A DNA stretch of 64,000 bases from G965197405 sp965197405 (GCA_965197405.1 OZ240206.1:1-64000); one strand, 5' to 3'. Shown: positions 1 through 8,942, counted from the stretch's first letter. Numbers and translations are program-made. Notes: generated from the letters alone by a model not told the origin.

Positions 1-3000
1 GTGTAGGTGCAGTTAGCGTCCAGGGTTATTCCGTCAGCGCTGTATCGGCAACGTTCTTGAGTTACGAATCTCCAGTAGCGGTCAGGAGCGCCCACGGGCT
101 CAGTGCCGAACCGGTCGGTGGGATAAATGGGCCCCGGATAGGTGGTTGGGATTCCCAGGAAGGGAGGCGACCACCCGCAATCACTCTCTGAGTTGACCGG
201 GCGTATTCGGAATAAATACTTCTGAAGGTTCTGGAGGCCTCCATATGTCGATGCACCGATGCCTCGGCCGAGTAGTGTGCGCCGGCCTGTCCATGGCCCA
301 TCGTCGCCACGGCGCATCTCCACCTGATAGCCCAGCACTCTAGCCTTGCCCTCCTGCTGCATTGTCGGAGTCCATTTGGCGGTCACATATCCGTCATCAT
401 GATTGGTGCGAAGATTGCGCACCGGCTGGCAGGCGGCAACCAGATCCTCAATGTGAATTGTCACGTCAATCGTGTCACTTTCGCCGCTCTCGTCGTCTGC
501 GCCGACGGTCACTGTGTAGAGGTTCTTGGTTTCATAGTCGTAGACTACCCCGTCCCTGGTGCGAACCTGTCCGGTGGTAGGTACCATGGTGAAGCTTGCG
601 GCATCCGGCCCGCTCAAGGTGTAGGTGAGTGTGCCGTCGCCTTCCGCCGAAACGGGGGCGCCAACATTGATCCCTGCCGGTGTGTTTTCGGGGATCGAAC
701 GAGTAGCTGACTCACCTTCCGTGAATTCCATCTCCTGGCTGGACGTCGGCATATTCGTCGCTTCTGTCGAGGTGGTTCCTGGCGCCTTGACCGGGTTCTC
801 AGCGTCTATTTCCGAGCACCCTCCCCTGTTGCAGGCCACAACCCAGTAGTAGTTGTCGCCGCTGTACGGGGCAGTATGGACAAAAGAAGTTCCCACTATG
901 TTCCTTGCCAACTCCTCGCAGAAGCCGGCGCTGCCGTCCCTGTTCAACCTACACTTGGAGTCGAAGAAGTCGTCGTGGTAGACGTTGTAGTAGTCTGCTC
1001 CGTCCACGGGGTCCCATGTGATGTGTATTGTTGAACCTTCCACGGCATACCGCGCGTTGGCCGGTGCGGTGGGGATGGCCTCAGCGGGCGCTGCCGGGTT
1101 CTTCGAGTCTATTTCCGAGCATGCCCCGCTGTTGCAGGCCACAACCCAGTAGTAATTGCTCCCGCCGGAAGGATCGGTGTGAAGGTAGGTTGTCTCGACG
1201 ACGTTCCTGGCCAGCTCCTCGCAGAAACCCGTACTGCCGTCCCTGTTCAATCTGCACCTGGAGTCGAAGGAGTCGTCGTGGTAGATGTTGTAGTGGTCAG
1301 CGCCGGCCACGGGGTCCCATGTGATGTGTATCGTTGAGTCCTCATGGGCGAAGCGAACGTTGGCAGGGGCGGAGGGAATGGTCCCGGCGGGTGGAGTCGA
1401 TGGTGTCGGCGTATGAGTCGGTGTGGGCCCCGGTGTGGGCGTGGTCGACGGCTCTGGGGTCTGAGTGGGCGTAGGTACCGGTGTGGGCGTGTCCGAAGGC
1501 GTCGGTGTCTGAGTGGGCGTAGGTACCGGAGTAGGCGTGTCAGAGGGCGCCGGCGTCTGAGTCGGCGCACGGGTGGCCCTTGGCGTAGGTGTAGAGTGGA
1601 CAGCCCCCGGCTGAGTAGTCGGCTCAGCGCCCGAGGGAGTCGGACCGATTGGCTGAGCCGGGTACTCTTCGTCGATCTCCGAGCATCCCCCGCTGTTGCA
1701 GCCAACTACCCAGTAATAGTTTTTGGATAGGCTCGGGTTGGTGTGAACGTATGTCGTCCCGGTGACGTCCGTAGCCAGCTCTTTGCAAAAGCCCGGGAGT
1801 CCTTCCCTACCCAACTCACAGTTAGAGTCGGAACGAGCGTGGTAGTAGACCTTGTAATAGTCCGCCCCATCCACCGCGTCCCAACTGACACGTATCGTTG
1901 AACCTTCCACAGCATACCGTGCGTTGGCCGGTGTGGTGGGGATGGCCTCAGCGGGCGCGGCCGGGTTCTGGGAGTCGATCTCCGAGCATCCCCCGCTGTT
2001 GCAGCTAACTACCCAGTAATAGTTTTTGGATAGGCTCGGGTTGGTGTGAACGTATGTCGTCCCGGTGACGTCCGTAGCCAGCTCTTCGCAGAAGCTCGGG
2101 CGTCCGTCCCTACCGAACTCACAGGAAGAGGCGGAACGAGCGTCGTAGTAGACCTTGTAATAGTCCGCCCCATCCACCGCGTCCCAACTGACGCGTATCG
2201 TTGAACCTTCCACGGCATACCGTGCGTTGGCCGGTGTGGTGGGGATGGCCTCAGCGGGCGCGGCCGGGTTCTGGGAGTCGATCTCCGAGCATCCCCCGCT
2301 GTTGCAGCTAACTACCCAGTAATAGTTTTCGGATAGGCTCGGGTTGGTGTGAACGTAGGTCGTCCCGGTGACGTCCGTAGCCAGCTCTTCGCAGAAGCTC
2401 AGGCGTCCGTCACTCTCCAACTCACAGGCAGAGTCGTGAAAGTCGTCGTGGTAGATGGTGTAGTGGTCAGCGCCGGCCACAGGGTCCCAACTGACGCGTA
2501 TAGTCGAACCCTCCCAGGCATACTGGGGATTTGCCCCGCCTGGCCGAAGCACCCTCCCGGTTAGCCGGTTACCGTCAAGGCTCAGGTTGGGTATATTGCC
2601 CAGTTCAGCCGGTATCTCCCCGCTCAGCTGGTTATCAGGGAGGGACAACCAAATCATATTGGGTAGATTGCCTATTGCAGCCGGTATCTCCCCGCTCAAC
2701 TGGTTCCTGCCCAGGTACAGTCGCTGCAGGTTGAGAAGACCGCCCAGTTCGGCCGGTATCTCCCCGCTCAACTGGTTATTGGCGAGGTCCAGCCGTCGCA
2801 GGTTGGGAAGACCGCCCAACTCAGCCGGTATCTCCCCGCTCAGCTGGTTATCAGCGAGATCCAGTAGTCGTAGGTTGAGAAGACTGCCCAGTTCTGCCGG
2901 TAGCTCCCCGCTCAGCTGGTTATTGGCGAGGTCCAATTCTGCCAGGCTGAGAAGACTGCCCAGTTCAGCCGGTAGCTCACCCTTCAAGCGGTTCCAACCG

Positions 3001-3743
3001 AGCCACAACTGAGTAACGCACTCGCCGACTACGCGCCCGTTTACAGTAATCCTATTTGCGCTGACCCCGGCCCAATCGCCGAGTGGAGCGTCAGTGAGCC
3101 AGTTCGTATTGTCCTTCCAGTTCGGGCCGTCAGTGGCGTTGTAGAACGCGACCAGCGCCGGCACATAGCTGCTTCGGGGTTCGCACTTAGGCATGGATGC
3201 CGAATCCGTCGAAGTCCGCCCGGAATCGGCTGGCGCGGTAGAATCGGGCTGAGGCGCGGCGGACAATCCTTCGCCGGTCGGCTCGGAAGCATCGTCGCCC
3301 AGGCAGCCGGCCGCAGCTAGCCGCTCGCGGGCGTCTTCAGGCATGTCATTCAATGCCTCCTCAACTTCCTTGAATAAGGACACAACCTCGCTGTCGAAGA
3401 AGATATCAATAGGGTTGAAGATTTCGTCCTCGGGTTCGGCATCGATCAGCGCATTCATGGCTTCAAGTAGATCCACGTATTTGCTGTGCCAGTCGGCGAC
3501 TTCAGCAGGCGGGGAGGCCGATTTCATCCTCTCGGCCACTCCAGCATAGAACGTCGAGACTTCTCCGTAGGTTTGATCTTCGTCGCCTGGAGGTTCTTCT
3601 AGGGACGCCTGGGAACACCCCGATACGTAGTCGTCCCACGCTCCGTCTTCGTTGCGGGGCACAGTTTCCTGGCTGTCACTGCAGGTGGTCAGAGAGACAA
3701 GAAGCAGGAGCCCTAGTAGTAGGCTGGCCCAGCGCGAGTTCAA
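1..3743 (-). CDS. Large secreted lipoprotein with leucine-rich, fibronectin III and cadherin-like repeats (partial, runs off the window)
   Basis: This minus-strand frame is open without a stop from a TTG start at 3743 to base 1, so at least 1247 codons are present and the C-terminus lies outside. The start is chosen because GGAGGG sits 5 nt upstream and the first residues (MNSRWASLLLGLLLLV..) form a lipoprotein signal with a lipobox LTTC. Order of domains: signal (1-21); a charged helical region; leucine-rich repeats with recurring L-x-G-x-L-P-x-E-L (about 240-390); three Fn3-like modules (about 400-690), each with YYWVV and CNSGGCSEID; a Thr/Pro linker (about 695-780, PTPTQTP units); two more Fn3 modules; a cadherin-like repeat (about 1000-1095, ending in YTVTVGADD); and a further Fn3-like module. 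Probably an outer-surface adhesion or ligand-binding protein. The paired cysteines per Fn3 module suggest disulfides. Confidence 0.85.
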   Translation of the reverse strand, partial: MNSRWASLLLGLLLLVSLTTCSDSQETVPRNEDGAWDDYVSGCSQASLEEPPGDEDQTYGEVSTFYAGVAERMKSASPPAEVADWHSKYVDLLEAMNALIDAEPEDEIFNPIDIFFDSEVVSLFKEVEEALNDMPEDARERLAAAGCLGDDASEPTGEGLSAAPQPDSTAPADSGRTSTDSASMPKCEPRSSYVPALVAFYNATDGPNWKDNTNWLTDAPLGDWAGVSANRITVNGRVVGECVTQLWLGWNRLKGELPAELGSLLSLAELDLANNQLSGELPAELGSLLNLRLLDLADNQLSGEIPAELGGLPNLRRLDLANNQLSGEIPAELGGLLNLQRLYLGRNQLSGEIPAAIGNLPNMIWLSLPDNQLSGEIPAELGNIPNLSLDGNRLTGRVLRPGGANPQYAWEGSTIRVSWDPVAGADHYTIYHDDFHDSACELESDGRLSFCEELATDVTGTTYVHTNPSLSENYYWVVSCNSGGCSEIDSQNPAAPAEAIPTTPANARYAVEGSTIRVSWDAVDGADYYKVYYDARSASSCEFGRDGRPSFCEELATDVTGTTYVHTNPSLSKNYYWVVSCNSGGCSEIDSQNPAAPAEAIPTTPANARYAVEGSTIRVSWDAVDGADYYKVYYHARSDSNCELGREGLPGFCKELATDVTGTTYVHTNPSLSKNYYWVVGCNSGGCSEIDEEYPAQPIGPTPSGAEPTTQPGAVHSTPTPRATRAPTQTPAPSDTPTPVPTPTQTPTPSDTPTPVPTPTQTPEPSTTPTPGPTPTHTPTPSTPPAGTIPSAPANVRFAHEDSTIHITWDPVAGADHYNIYHDDSFDSRCRLNRDGSTGFCEELARNVVETTYLHTDPSGGSNYYWVVACNSGACSEIDSKNPAAPAEAIPTAPANARYAVEGSTIHITWDPVDGADYYNVYHDDFFDSKCRLNRDGSAGFCEELARNIVGTSFVHTAPYSGDNYYWVVACNRGGCSEIDAENPVKAPGTTSTEATNMPTSSQEMEFTEGESATRSIPENTPAGINVGAPVSAEGDGTLTYTLSGPDAASFTMVPTTGQVRTRDGVVYDYETKNLYTVTVGADDESGESDTIDVTIHIEDLVAACQPVRNLRTNHDDGYVTAKWTPTMQQEGKARVLGYQVEMRRGDDGPWTGRRTLLGRGIGASTYGGLQNLQKYLFRIRPVNSESDCGWSPPFLGIPTTYPGPIYPTDRFGTEPVGAPDRYWRFVTQERCRYSADGITLDANCTY

Positions 3744-4232
3744 ATGACCCTCCACCGATGTTGTGGTACCGCGGGAGCGGCGTAGAACGCCCGGGAGGTG
3801 ATCGCGACTCGCCCTTGGCACAGGGCGGCCCCCGGCGCAGCGATGGCACGAGCCGTCGTGCCGTCCGCCGCCTCAGGTGCATGGACCGGTCTGTCGAGCG
3901 TCAAGTGAATACCTCCCTCGCACTCGCACACGCGGGACTAGCGAAGCCTACGACCTCCCCCGCTGTCCGCAGGTGGAGTTTCAGCCTGTGATTCTGCCTG
4001 AATTGTCATGCTTCATACGCATATATCCATGAAAACAGTAGCGGCTCTCTATCGGTTTGGTAAGTGCCTAATCACACTTTTTGAGTGCCAATATTGTTAG
4101 CTCTGAGGGAGAGTGTTTCTGCAACTTTTCGCTCTTGATGACACAAACGAAAGTGGCTAGATTAGTAGTCATAATCACACCGCCGTGACCACCGCAGGCT
4201 CTGCGTGCTCACGCGCATAATCAGGAGAGGAG
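3744..4232. other. Intergenic region between divergent genes
   Basis: About 490 bases separate the divergent lipoprotein gene (minus) and the membrane fragment (plus). The short frames here overlap each other on both strands with no family likeness. The stretch 4000-4180 is AT-richer than its surroundings and probably holds the promoters of one or both neighbours, but I see no convincing consensus and no RNA gene. Confidence 0.4.
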
Positions 4233-4679
4233 ATGTCCCAGGCGCCTCGCAAAAGCCGGGGCCTTGATCCAATCGGGAAAGCCGCCAACGTCTTCCGGAT
4301 GAGCGGCTCGACGCTCCTGCGCCTCGACCCGGACGTGGTCCGGTACGACACAGGAGTCTCGGTCTGGGGTCGCTGGTTCATCTGGCTTGTCACAGTGGTC
4401 CAGTTTGTCTACAGGCCGGGCTTCTGGTATTACGAGGGGCACCCCGAATACGTCTCCCTGCTTGTGCCGTGGGCGGCGCTCAATGGCCTGGTCCACTACC
4501 GGCTCCTGACGAACAGGTCGGTTTCATGGCGCTGGCTGCTCCTCTCAAGCGCCACGGACATGGTCCTGATCACGGTCGGCATCATCCTCCAGCGCGGCCT
4601 GGACGACGATGACTATGACACGAACGCAATCGTGATGATGGGCCAGACCGGCGAGACGATCCAGGGGGTGATGCGTTGA
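4233..4679 (+). CDS. Multi-pass membrane domain, probably a truncated N-terminus of a sensor histidine kinase
   Basis: The 148-residue product has a soluble lead (1-45) and about three hydrophobic segments (around WGRWFIWLVTVVQFVY, YVSLLVPWAALNGLV and LLLSSATDMVLITVGII). The arrangement resembles, from memory, the N-terminal membrane region of Chloroflexota sensor kinases, which normally continue with more helices and a kinase module. Here the homologous part stops after 'ILQRG' and is followed by an Asp-rich, unrelated tail, so I read it as a truncated remnant. GGAGAGGAG just upstream of the ATG is a good ribosome site. Its TGA overlaps the TTG start of the next gene, so the two are translationally coupled. 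The family assignment is uncertain. Confidence 0.5.
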   Translation: MSQAPRKSRGLDPIGKAANVFRMSGSTLLRLDPDVVRYDTGVSVWGRWFIWLVTVVQFVYRPGFWYYEGHPEYVSLLVPWAALNGLVHYRLLTNRSVSWRWLLLSSATDMVLITVGIILQRGLDDDDYDTNAIVMMGQTGETIQGVMR

Positions 4680-5107
4680 TTCGGACCATCCTGCTCATTG
4701 CGGTCGTGGCTCTCGCCGCGCTGGTCCTGACCGGGTGCGAGCGTCTGTTTCCCGACGTCGAGGACTGGATTGCCGACTCGGAGAAGCTCGCACGGCGCTT
4801 CGATGCGCGGCTGGGCGACCTGAAGGAGTGCGTCGAGGAAGACAACTGCGAAGAGGCGCTTGATACGGAAAGAGGCGTCTTCGGCATGTGCTCGTGGGTC
4901 ATGTCGCGCGGGGAGCTTGCTCCGGAGGGCTTCGAGGCGGCGGAGTGGCAGCGGTTTGACACGCTCTGTGAGCGGCTGGAGGGGGTGCTGGAGTTGCCGA
5001 AGGCGGACGCGCTTCTGGGTATTGAGGACCTCCAGGCTGAGACGGACCGCATCAGTGAGGGAATCCGTGCTGACATCGAACCCCGAGAGCGGGAAAAGTT
5101 GGAATGA
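4676..5107 (+). CDS. Small lipoprotein of unknown function
   Basis: The 143-residue product begins with a lipoprotein signal (MIRTILLIAVVALAALVLTGC) whose lipobox cysteine is residue 21. The mature part is acidic and mostly helical, with cysteines at CVEEDNC and two later positions. It starts at TTG inside the stop of the upstream gene (TTGA overlap), which indicates coupled translation. I do not recognise a family. It is probably an envelope protein whose partner was the now truncated upstream membrane protein. Confidence 0.65.
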   Translation: MIRTILLIAVVALAALVLTGCERLFPDVEDWIADSEKLARRFDARLGDLKECVEEDNCEEALDTERGVFGMCSWVMSRGELAPEGFEAAEWQRFDTLCERLEGVLELPKADALLGIEDLQAETDRISEGIRADIEPREREKLE

Positions 5108-5461
5108 TACGAAGGTCGGGAACGGGCAGAGCCTAACTGGCGGCCATTGGAAGCCGAGGGACTCGGTAGTTTCACGGGCTGCTCAGCCACATCTCTAAGA
5201 CCCTTCCGCCTACCATCCACGTCGGCCCAGTTGACAGGGATCTAACCAGTCAGGGGGAGCCGAGCCGTCCATCCCGGTTACTAGTTTGAGCTCCGTAAAG
5301 CCTAGCCGGCCTCCATGTGCTCTCTCGGTCGAGCGCCACCCCCGTTCCCGGTGGCCCCGCCATCTCCGGCAGGCTGTTTAAGGGTAAGCTAGCCTGTAGC
5401 AATGCGGCCTAGTTTGATTGGGCCCAGTTCGACTGCCCACGAGTACCTGAGTTTTCCGTTG
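5108..5461. other. Non-coding stretch
   Basis: About 350 bases with no frame that resembles a protein, no tRNA-like fold that I can see and no strong palindrome. It separates the lipoprotein gene from the recombinase remnant on the opposite strand. Confidence 0.4.
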
Positions 5462-5725
5462 CTATTGTGTTTGCCGGATGAATATCTCCTTGAAGGGGGC
5501 CTCGGGCTTGGCGGCCTCGTCCAGCATCTTCCTGAACTGCGGCCTATCCGCTATCAGTCCGCTCTCCGCCTCGTCGATGTACTCGCGGGCGATGTGGTAG
5601 CCGTTCTTCTCGGCGTAGTCCCTGAGCGCCCGCAGCTGGGCTGCCACGGACAGGTCCACGTCCTAGCGGTCGCTGGACACCCTGGCGTAGAGCGCCGCCG
5701 GTATCATATCGAGTCGGTCGTTCAT
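5462..5725 (-). pseudogene. Serine recombinase (resolvase) N-terminal fragment with a nonsense codon
   Basis: Reading from the ATG at 5725 the frame gives the resolvase N-terminus (PAALYARVSSDR), then an in-frame TAG at 5663-5665 where family members usually have Gln, then DVDLSVAAQLRALRDYAEKN and the conserved helix IDEAESG..ADRPQFRKML. The frame ends after 87 residues. The nucleophile Ser of 'ARVSS' is present, but the rest of the catalytic domain and the whole DNA-binding/zinc region are missing. The gene therefore carries both a nonsense mutation and a 3' truncation. The ATG overlaps the stop of the upstream ribbon-helix-helix gene (ATGA), the usual arrangement for this recombinase type. 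It is a remnant of a mobile element. Confidence 0.75.
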
Positions 5726-5949
5726 CAGTCTCTCCTCCCTGTCTCTTCCTGCTCTGTAGACGTGCGCGAGCGTAGCCGTTCCAGCCGCTCCCGTCTGCGC
5801 CACTCCCTCTCCTCCATGAACAGGCGTATGCCCTGTCTGAGCAGCTCGCTCACGGAGAGGTCGTCCTCCTTCATCACCTGTCTCACCTGCGCCTCCATCT
5901 CCGGGGGCAGGGAGAAGGTGATGGTCTTGGATCGCCTGGGGGTGGTCAC
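5725..5949 (-). CDS. CopG-type ribbon-helix-helix DNA-binding protein
   Basis: The 74-residue product has a ribbon-helix-helix fold pattern: basic start, beta strand (KTITFSLPPEM), helix (EAQVRQVMKEDD), the turn LSVSELLRQGIRLFM, and a charged tail rich in Arg and Glu. Such proteins bind operators as dimers and autoregulate. The start is GTG at 5949 with AGGAG about 9 nt upstream. The AT-rich region just upstream (5955-6000) is the likely promoter and operator. The stop overlaps the start of the serine recombinase remnant, so the pair was one transcription unit, probably of an integrated mobile element. Confidence 0.75.
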   Translation of the reverse strand: MTTPRRSKTITFSLPPEMEAQVRQVMKEDDLSVSELLRQGIRLFMEEREWRRRERLERLRSRTSTEQEETGRRD

Positions 5950-6319
5950 TCTTCTTGTCTCCTGTTGTAGTATAATGTCTTACTATACACTATCACAATA
6001 CCGGCCTTCAACCCCTTCCGGGACGGAATCGCCGCCCGGTTCGGTAGGGTCCGGGCACTGCAACAATTGTCACGTTTCCACCTGTTGGGGGCTGACACCG
6101 TAGATGGCGGAATGCCCTTTTGTCCTCCTACAGGAAGTCGTGGGCACGGACTGGGGCCGGTCGTGGAACACGCTCCAGTGGTCATCATGGGGCTGGTCTG
6201 CGAGATGCTGAGTGAGGGGAATGTAGCTAAGAGCCAAGGCTGAAGCACAACGGAGAACTGAGGTGGACCGGACCTCCCCTGACGTATCAACTCTGCACCA
6301 ATTTGTAATCGGGAGGGCG
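5950..6319. other. Non-coding or decayed sequence left of the tandem IS elements
   Basis: About 370 bases. If the broken immA gene on the far side of the IS pair continued here, its frame would read about ten codons and stop. No stretch matches the peptidase family well enough to call. The AT-rich part at 5955-6000 is the presumptive promoter of the ribbon-helix-helix gene. Confidence 0.35.
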
Positions 6320-6322
6320 TAA

Positions 6323-7174
6323 GAGGGTGTGTGAGAAATCTTGGACATGTATTAGAATGGAGGTATGAAACGCAAACCATACCCCAGCGACCTGACCGAC
6401 GAACAGTGGGATGTTCTGGCTTCCCTACTCCCATCAGCCAAGACTGGGGGAAGGCCACGTACTGTAGACCTACGGGAGGTCGTCAACGGCATTGTGTACG
6501 TTCTGCGCAACGGCTGCACGTGGCGAGCCATGCCGCATGACCTCCCGCCTTGGGGCACCGTGTGGTGGTATTTTCGGGAATGGAGACAGGATGGTACATG
6601 GGAACGAGTCCATGAGGCCCTGCGGCCCAAAGTTCGGAAGGCCGAAGGCAGCAACCCAACACCTAGCGCGGCCATCATAGACAGCGAGTCTGTTAAGACG
6701 ACGGAAAAAGGGGGCCTCGTGGCTATGACGCTGGCAAGAAGGTCAACGGTCGAAAGCGACACATCATTGTAGATACCACGGGGTTGCTGCTGGCGGTGGT
6801 GGTGGTGCATCCTGCCAATATCCAGGATAGAGATGGAGCGAAGCTGGTCATCGATAAATTGATAGGGCGGTTTCCCCGCATGAGGTTGGTCTGGGCCGAT
6901 GCTGGCTATGCTGGAAAGCTGATCGAGTGGGTCTGGGCCCTGACAGGCTGGGCGCTCGAGATTGTCAAGCGCCCCAGGGACAGCCACCACTTTCAGGTGC
7001 TGCCGCGAAGATGGGTGGTTGAACGAACATTCGCGTGGCTCAGCAGGTGCCGTCGGCTGAGCAAGGACTACGAAGCTCTGTCCGATACAACGGAGGCCTG
7101 GATCCACATAGCTATGATTCATCTAATGCTCCGACGCTTAGCACCAACCTAATTTGAACTTATCACACACCCTC
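6323..7174 (+). mobile_element. IS5-family insertion sequence (element C)
   Basis: Terminal inverted repeats are GAGGGTGTGTGA at the left end and its complement TCACACACCCTC at the right end. The target repeat is TAA on both sides (6320-6322 and 7175-7177), as in the IS1031-type subgroup of IS5. The element is 852 bp and holds one transposase split over two frames. Its right-hand TAA is also the left-hand TAA of the next element (7178-8147), so the two were inserted end to end. Confidence 0.8.
6365..7152 (+). CDS. IS5-family transposase (element C), two frames joined by a -1 shift
   Basis: The first frame (6365-6772) gives the N-terminal DUF4096-like region (LTDEQWDVLASLLP; FREWRQDGTWERVHEAL) and the first catalytic Asp in AAIIDSESVKTTEKGG. 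The second frame, read from about 6723 to 7152, supplies RGYDAGKKVNGRKRHIIVDT, the second Asp in VWADAGYAGK and the Glu region RRWVVERTFAWLSRCRRLSKDYE. The switch lies at a run of five A followed by five G (about 6711-6721). A -1 slip there restores a full DDE transposase of about 260 residues, which fits programmed frameshifting in this IS group. A plain mutation is the alternative. Confidence 0.8.
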
Positions 7175-7177
7175 TAA

Positions 7178-8147
7178 GAGCCTATCCTAATAACCCGGCG
7201 GCTCTGAGAGCGATAAGGGCACAGGCGAAATGAAGAAAGGCTATGTAGTTGGTGGGAGACTTGTCCCAGCGGACCAAAATGCGCCGAAAGCGGTTCATCC
7301 AGCTGTGGGTGCGTTCCACCACCCAGCGCCGGGCTTTGAAGCCGGCCTCTTTCTTGATGGCCTGAGCCTCTTCCCCACGGCTGCGTATGTGGGCCGTGAA
7401 GCCAAACTCGTCCACGGTCCGGCGCACCTCATCAAAGTCGTAGCCCTTGTCCAAGCACAGACCCTGGGGATGCTCCGGGCTGGGCGCGGGGCGTGGCACG
7501 GGGAGGCTGTCCACCGTGGCCCGCACCAGCTTCATATCGTGGCGGTTGGCCCCGTCCACTGCCAGCCCCACCGGAATGCCCCCGGATTCGGTCAACAGAC
7601 TGCGTTTGACCCCGCTCTTACCCCGGTCCGTGGGGTTGGGACCGGTTTTTCCCCCCGCCCAAGGGGGATTTGGTCAAGGCCCCGTCCATGCTCAGCCAAC
7701 TCCAGTCCAAACCCTTCAATTCGTCATAGCGTTCCAGCCCAGTCCGCCATAGCTCCAGGAACACCCCGGCGGCGGTCCATTCCTGAAAGCGCAGGTGGGC
7801 GGTGGAGCCGGAGCAAATGCCGGTGGCATCCAAGGACTTCCACTGGCAACCGGTGCGAAGCACGTAGAAGATACCGTTGGCGCAGGTCCGGTCCGGGACC
7901 CGGGGGCGGCCTCCGCCCAAGGGATGGGTATTCACCCGCTGGGGAAGGAGTGGAGCCAGTGCCTCCCACAGTTCGTCGGATACTTGGAAGGAGCCGGTGG
8001 TGGGGTTGGTCGGAGAGGCTGGGCCGGCGCGGGGTGGTCGAGGCGGCTTGGGTTCTTTCGCTTTCGTCATTCCCCAAGTTTAGCCGCTCCTCTGCCTCCT
8101 TCCTCATTCACTACTCAGCGGGTTTCACCGGTTTTTAGGATAGGCTC
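7178..8147 (-). mobile_element. IS5-family insertion sequence (element A, copy 1)
   Basis: The element is 970 bp with terminal repeats beginning GAGCCTATCCTAA, flanked by TAA on both sides (7175-7177, 8148-8150). A second, nearly identical copy in opposite orientation lies at 32332-33301 and differs by only a few bases, so transposition was recent. This copy sits against element C on one side and inside the immA pseudogene on the other. Confidence 0.85.
7182..8070 (-). CDS. IS5-family transposase (element A, copy 1), two frames
   Basis: The upstream frame (8070-7618) encodes the N-terminal part (FQVSDELWEALAPLLPQ; FQEWTAAGVFLELWRTGLERYDEL; first catalytic Asp in WLSMDGALTK). The downstream frame (7595-7182) encodes GIPVGLAVDGANRHDMKLV, the second Asp in LCLDKGYDFDEV and the Glu segment RRWVVERTHSWMNRFRRILVRWDK. 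The junction is a long G run followed by A's near 7640-7660, the usual site of -1 frameshifting in this group. Together they would form a DDE transposase of about 290 residues. The same break in the second copy shows that it belongs to the element rather than being a local mutation. Confidence 0.8.
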
Positions 8148-8148
8148 T

Positions 8149-8474
8149 AAGAGGGCATGATCAACGTGGGCCTCCCAATGCCCCGCCTCGTGAGCAAGGA
8201 TGGTGTGGTAGAGGCCCGGTGTCTCAGTTATGAGTGTACGCCTTGATTCATTGAAGACCACCGTCTTCAAGCTGGAATCCAACTCGGCGAGAATGGACTG
8301 GCCAGGCCGTTCGGAGACCTTGTCCTACAGGATGTTGAGGTCCAGCACATCCTCCAGTATGCGCTCCACCGGGACCGGAGGACGGGACACCGCTCCATAC
8401 AGAGACTCGTATCGGCCCAGCAGGCGGCTCGCCATGCCCTCAAGCTGGGCATCTGACAGAAACTTAGTGGTCAT
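8149..8474 (-). pseudogene. ImmA/IrrE-type zinc metallopeptidase, broken by a nonsense codon and an IS
   Basis: From the ATG at 8474 the frame reads MTTKFLSDAQLEGMASRLL, then PPVPVERILEDVLDLNIL, then an in-frame TAG (8325-8327). After it the same frame goes on with DKVSERPGQSILAELD, FNESRRTLITETPGLYHTIL and the zinc-binding HEAGH (near 8178-8192), and is cut at 8148 by IS element A. ImmA/IrrE peptidases cleave or antagonise the XRE regulator encoded next to them. The ATG overlaps the stop of that regulator (ATGA), so the two formed one operon. Both the nonsense codon and the IS insertion abolish the full product. A related fragment lies at 23176-23283. Confidence 0.75.
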
Positions 8475-8833
8475 CGCTGGTCTGACCGCCGTTCCCGTAT
8501 CAGCCTCCGCCACTCGGCGGGTGACTGCACGTCATCGCCGAGAGACCTCAGATACTGGACGGCGCCGGGATTTCGGGAGAGCGTATCCGCCAAGTCTGAG
8601 GGAATCTTCCCAGCCAGGGTTATCAGTTCGTCGGCCAATTCAGTCTCGTTTCGGCTCAACTCACCAGCCAACTCTCGAGCGATTCCCTTCAGAACCGCTT
8701 CGCTGGGAGGCTCGACACGCCCATTCTCTATCTTGCTCAGGTAGGTGAAGTCGACTCCGATTCTCTCTGCCAGGTCGCGTTGGCTCAGTTGGGCTTGCTT
8801 GCGCAATGAACGTAGACGCTCTGGGAAATCCAT
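8471..8833 (-). CDS. XRE-family transcriptional regulator
   Basis: The 120-residue product has an N-terminal helix-turn-helix (residues 5-60: RLRSLRKQAQLSQRDLAERIGVDFTYLSKIENG) followed by a helical C-terminal part ending in the charged RRLIRERRSDQR. It is the regulator half of an XRE-ImmA pair. Because it is divergent from the type IIG methyltransferase with only 110 bases between them, it may also act like the C (controller) protein of restriction-modification systems. A perfect palindrome (8868-8880) lies in the shared promoter region. Confidence 0.85.
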   Translation of the reverse strand: MDFPERLRSLRKQAQLSQRDLAERIGVDFTYLSKIENGRVEPPSEAVLKGIARELAGELSRNETELADELITLAGKIPSDLADTLSRNPGAVQYLRSLGDDVQSPAEWRRLIRERRSDQR

Positions 8834-8867
8834 ACTGCCACCTCTCCTAGAGGATAACGGAAGTTGA

Positions 8868-8880
8868 GTTGATTATCAAC
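8868..8880. promoter_or_regulatory. Probable XRE operator in the divergent promoter region
   Basis: GTTGATTATCAAC is an inverted repeat with 5-bp arms around a 3-nt centre, placed midway between the start of the XRE gene (8833, minus) and the methyltransferase start (8943, plus). Its position fits an operator through which the regulator controls both directions. No binding evidence is available. Confidence 0.45.
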
Positions 8881-8942
8881 AGCAATTGAGAGTATGATGG
8901 GAAGAATCTTAGAATCCCGGGACAACGGGAGAATGTGAACGC

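Noticed and set aside
1400..1660. Repeats in the 1.4-1.7 kb region as a CRISPR array
   Set aside because: The repeats are short codon repeats of a Thr/Pro linker within an open reading frame and have no spacer structure.
5950..6319. Continuation of immA beyond the tandem IS elements
   Set aside because: The joined frame reads only about ten codons before a stop and no stretch resembles the peptidase C-terminus clearly.
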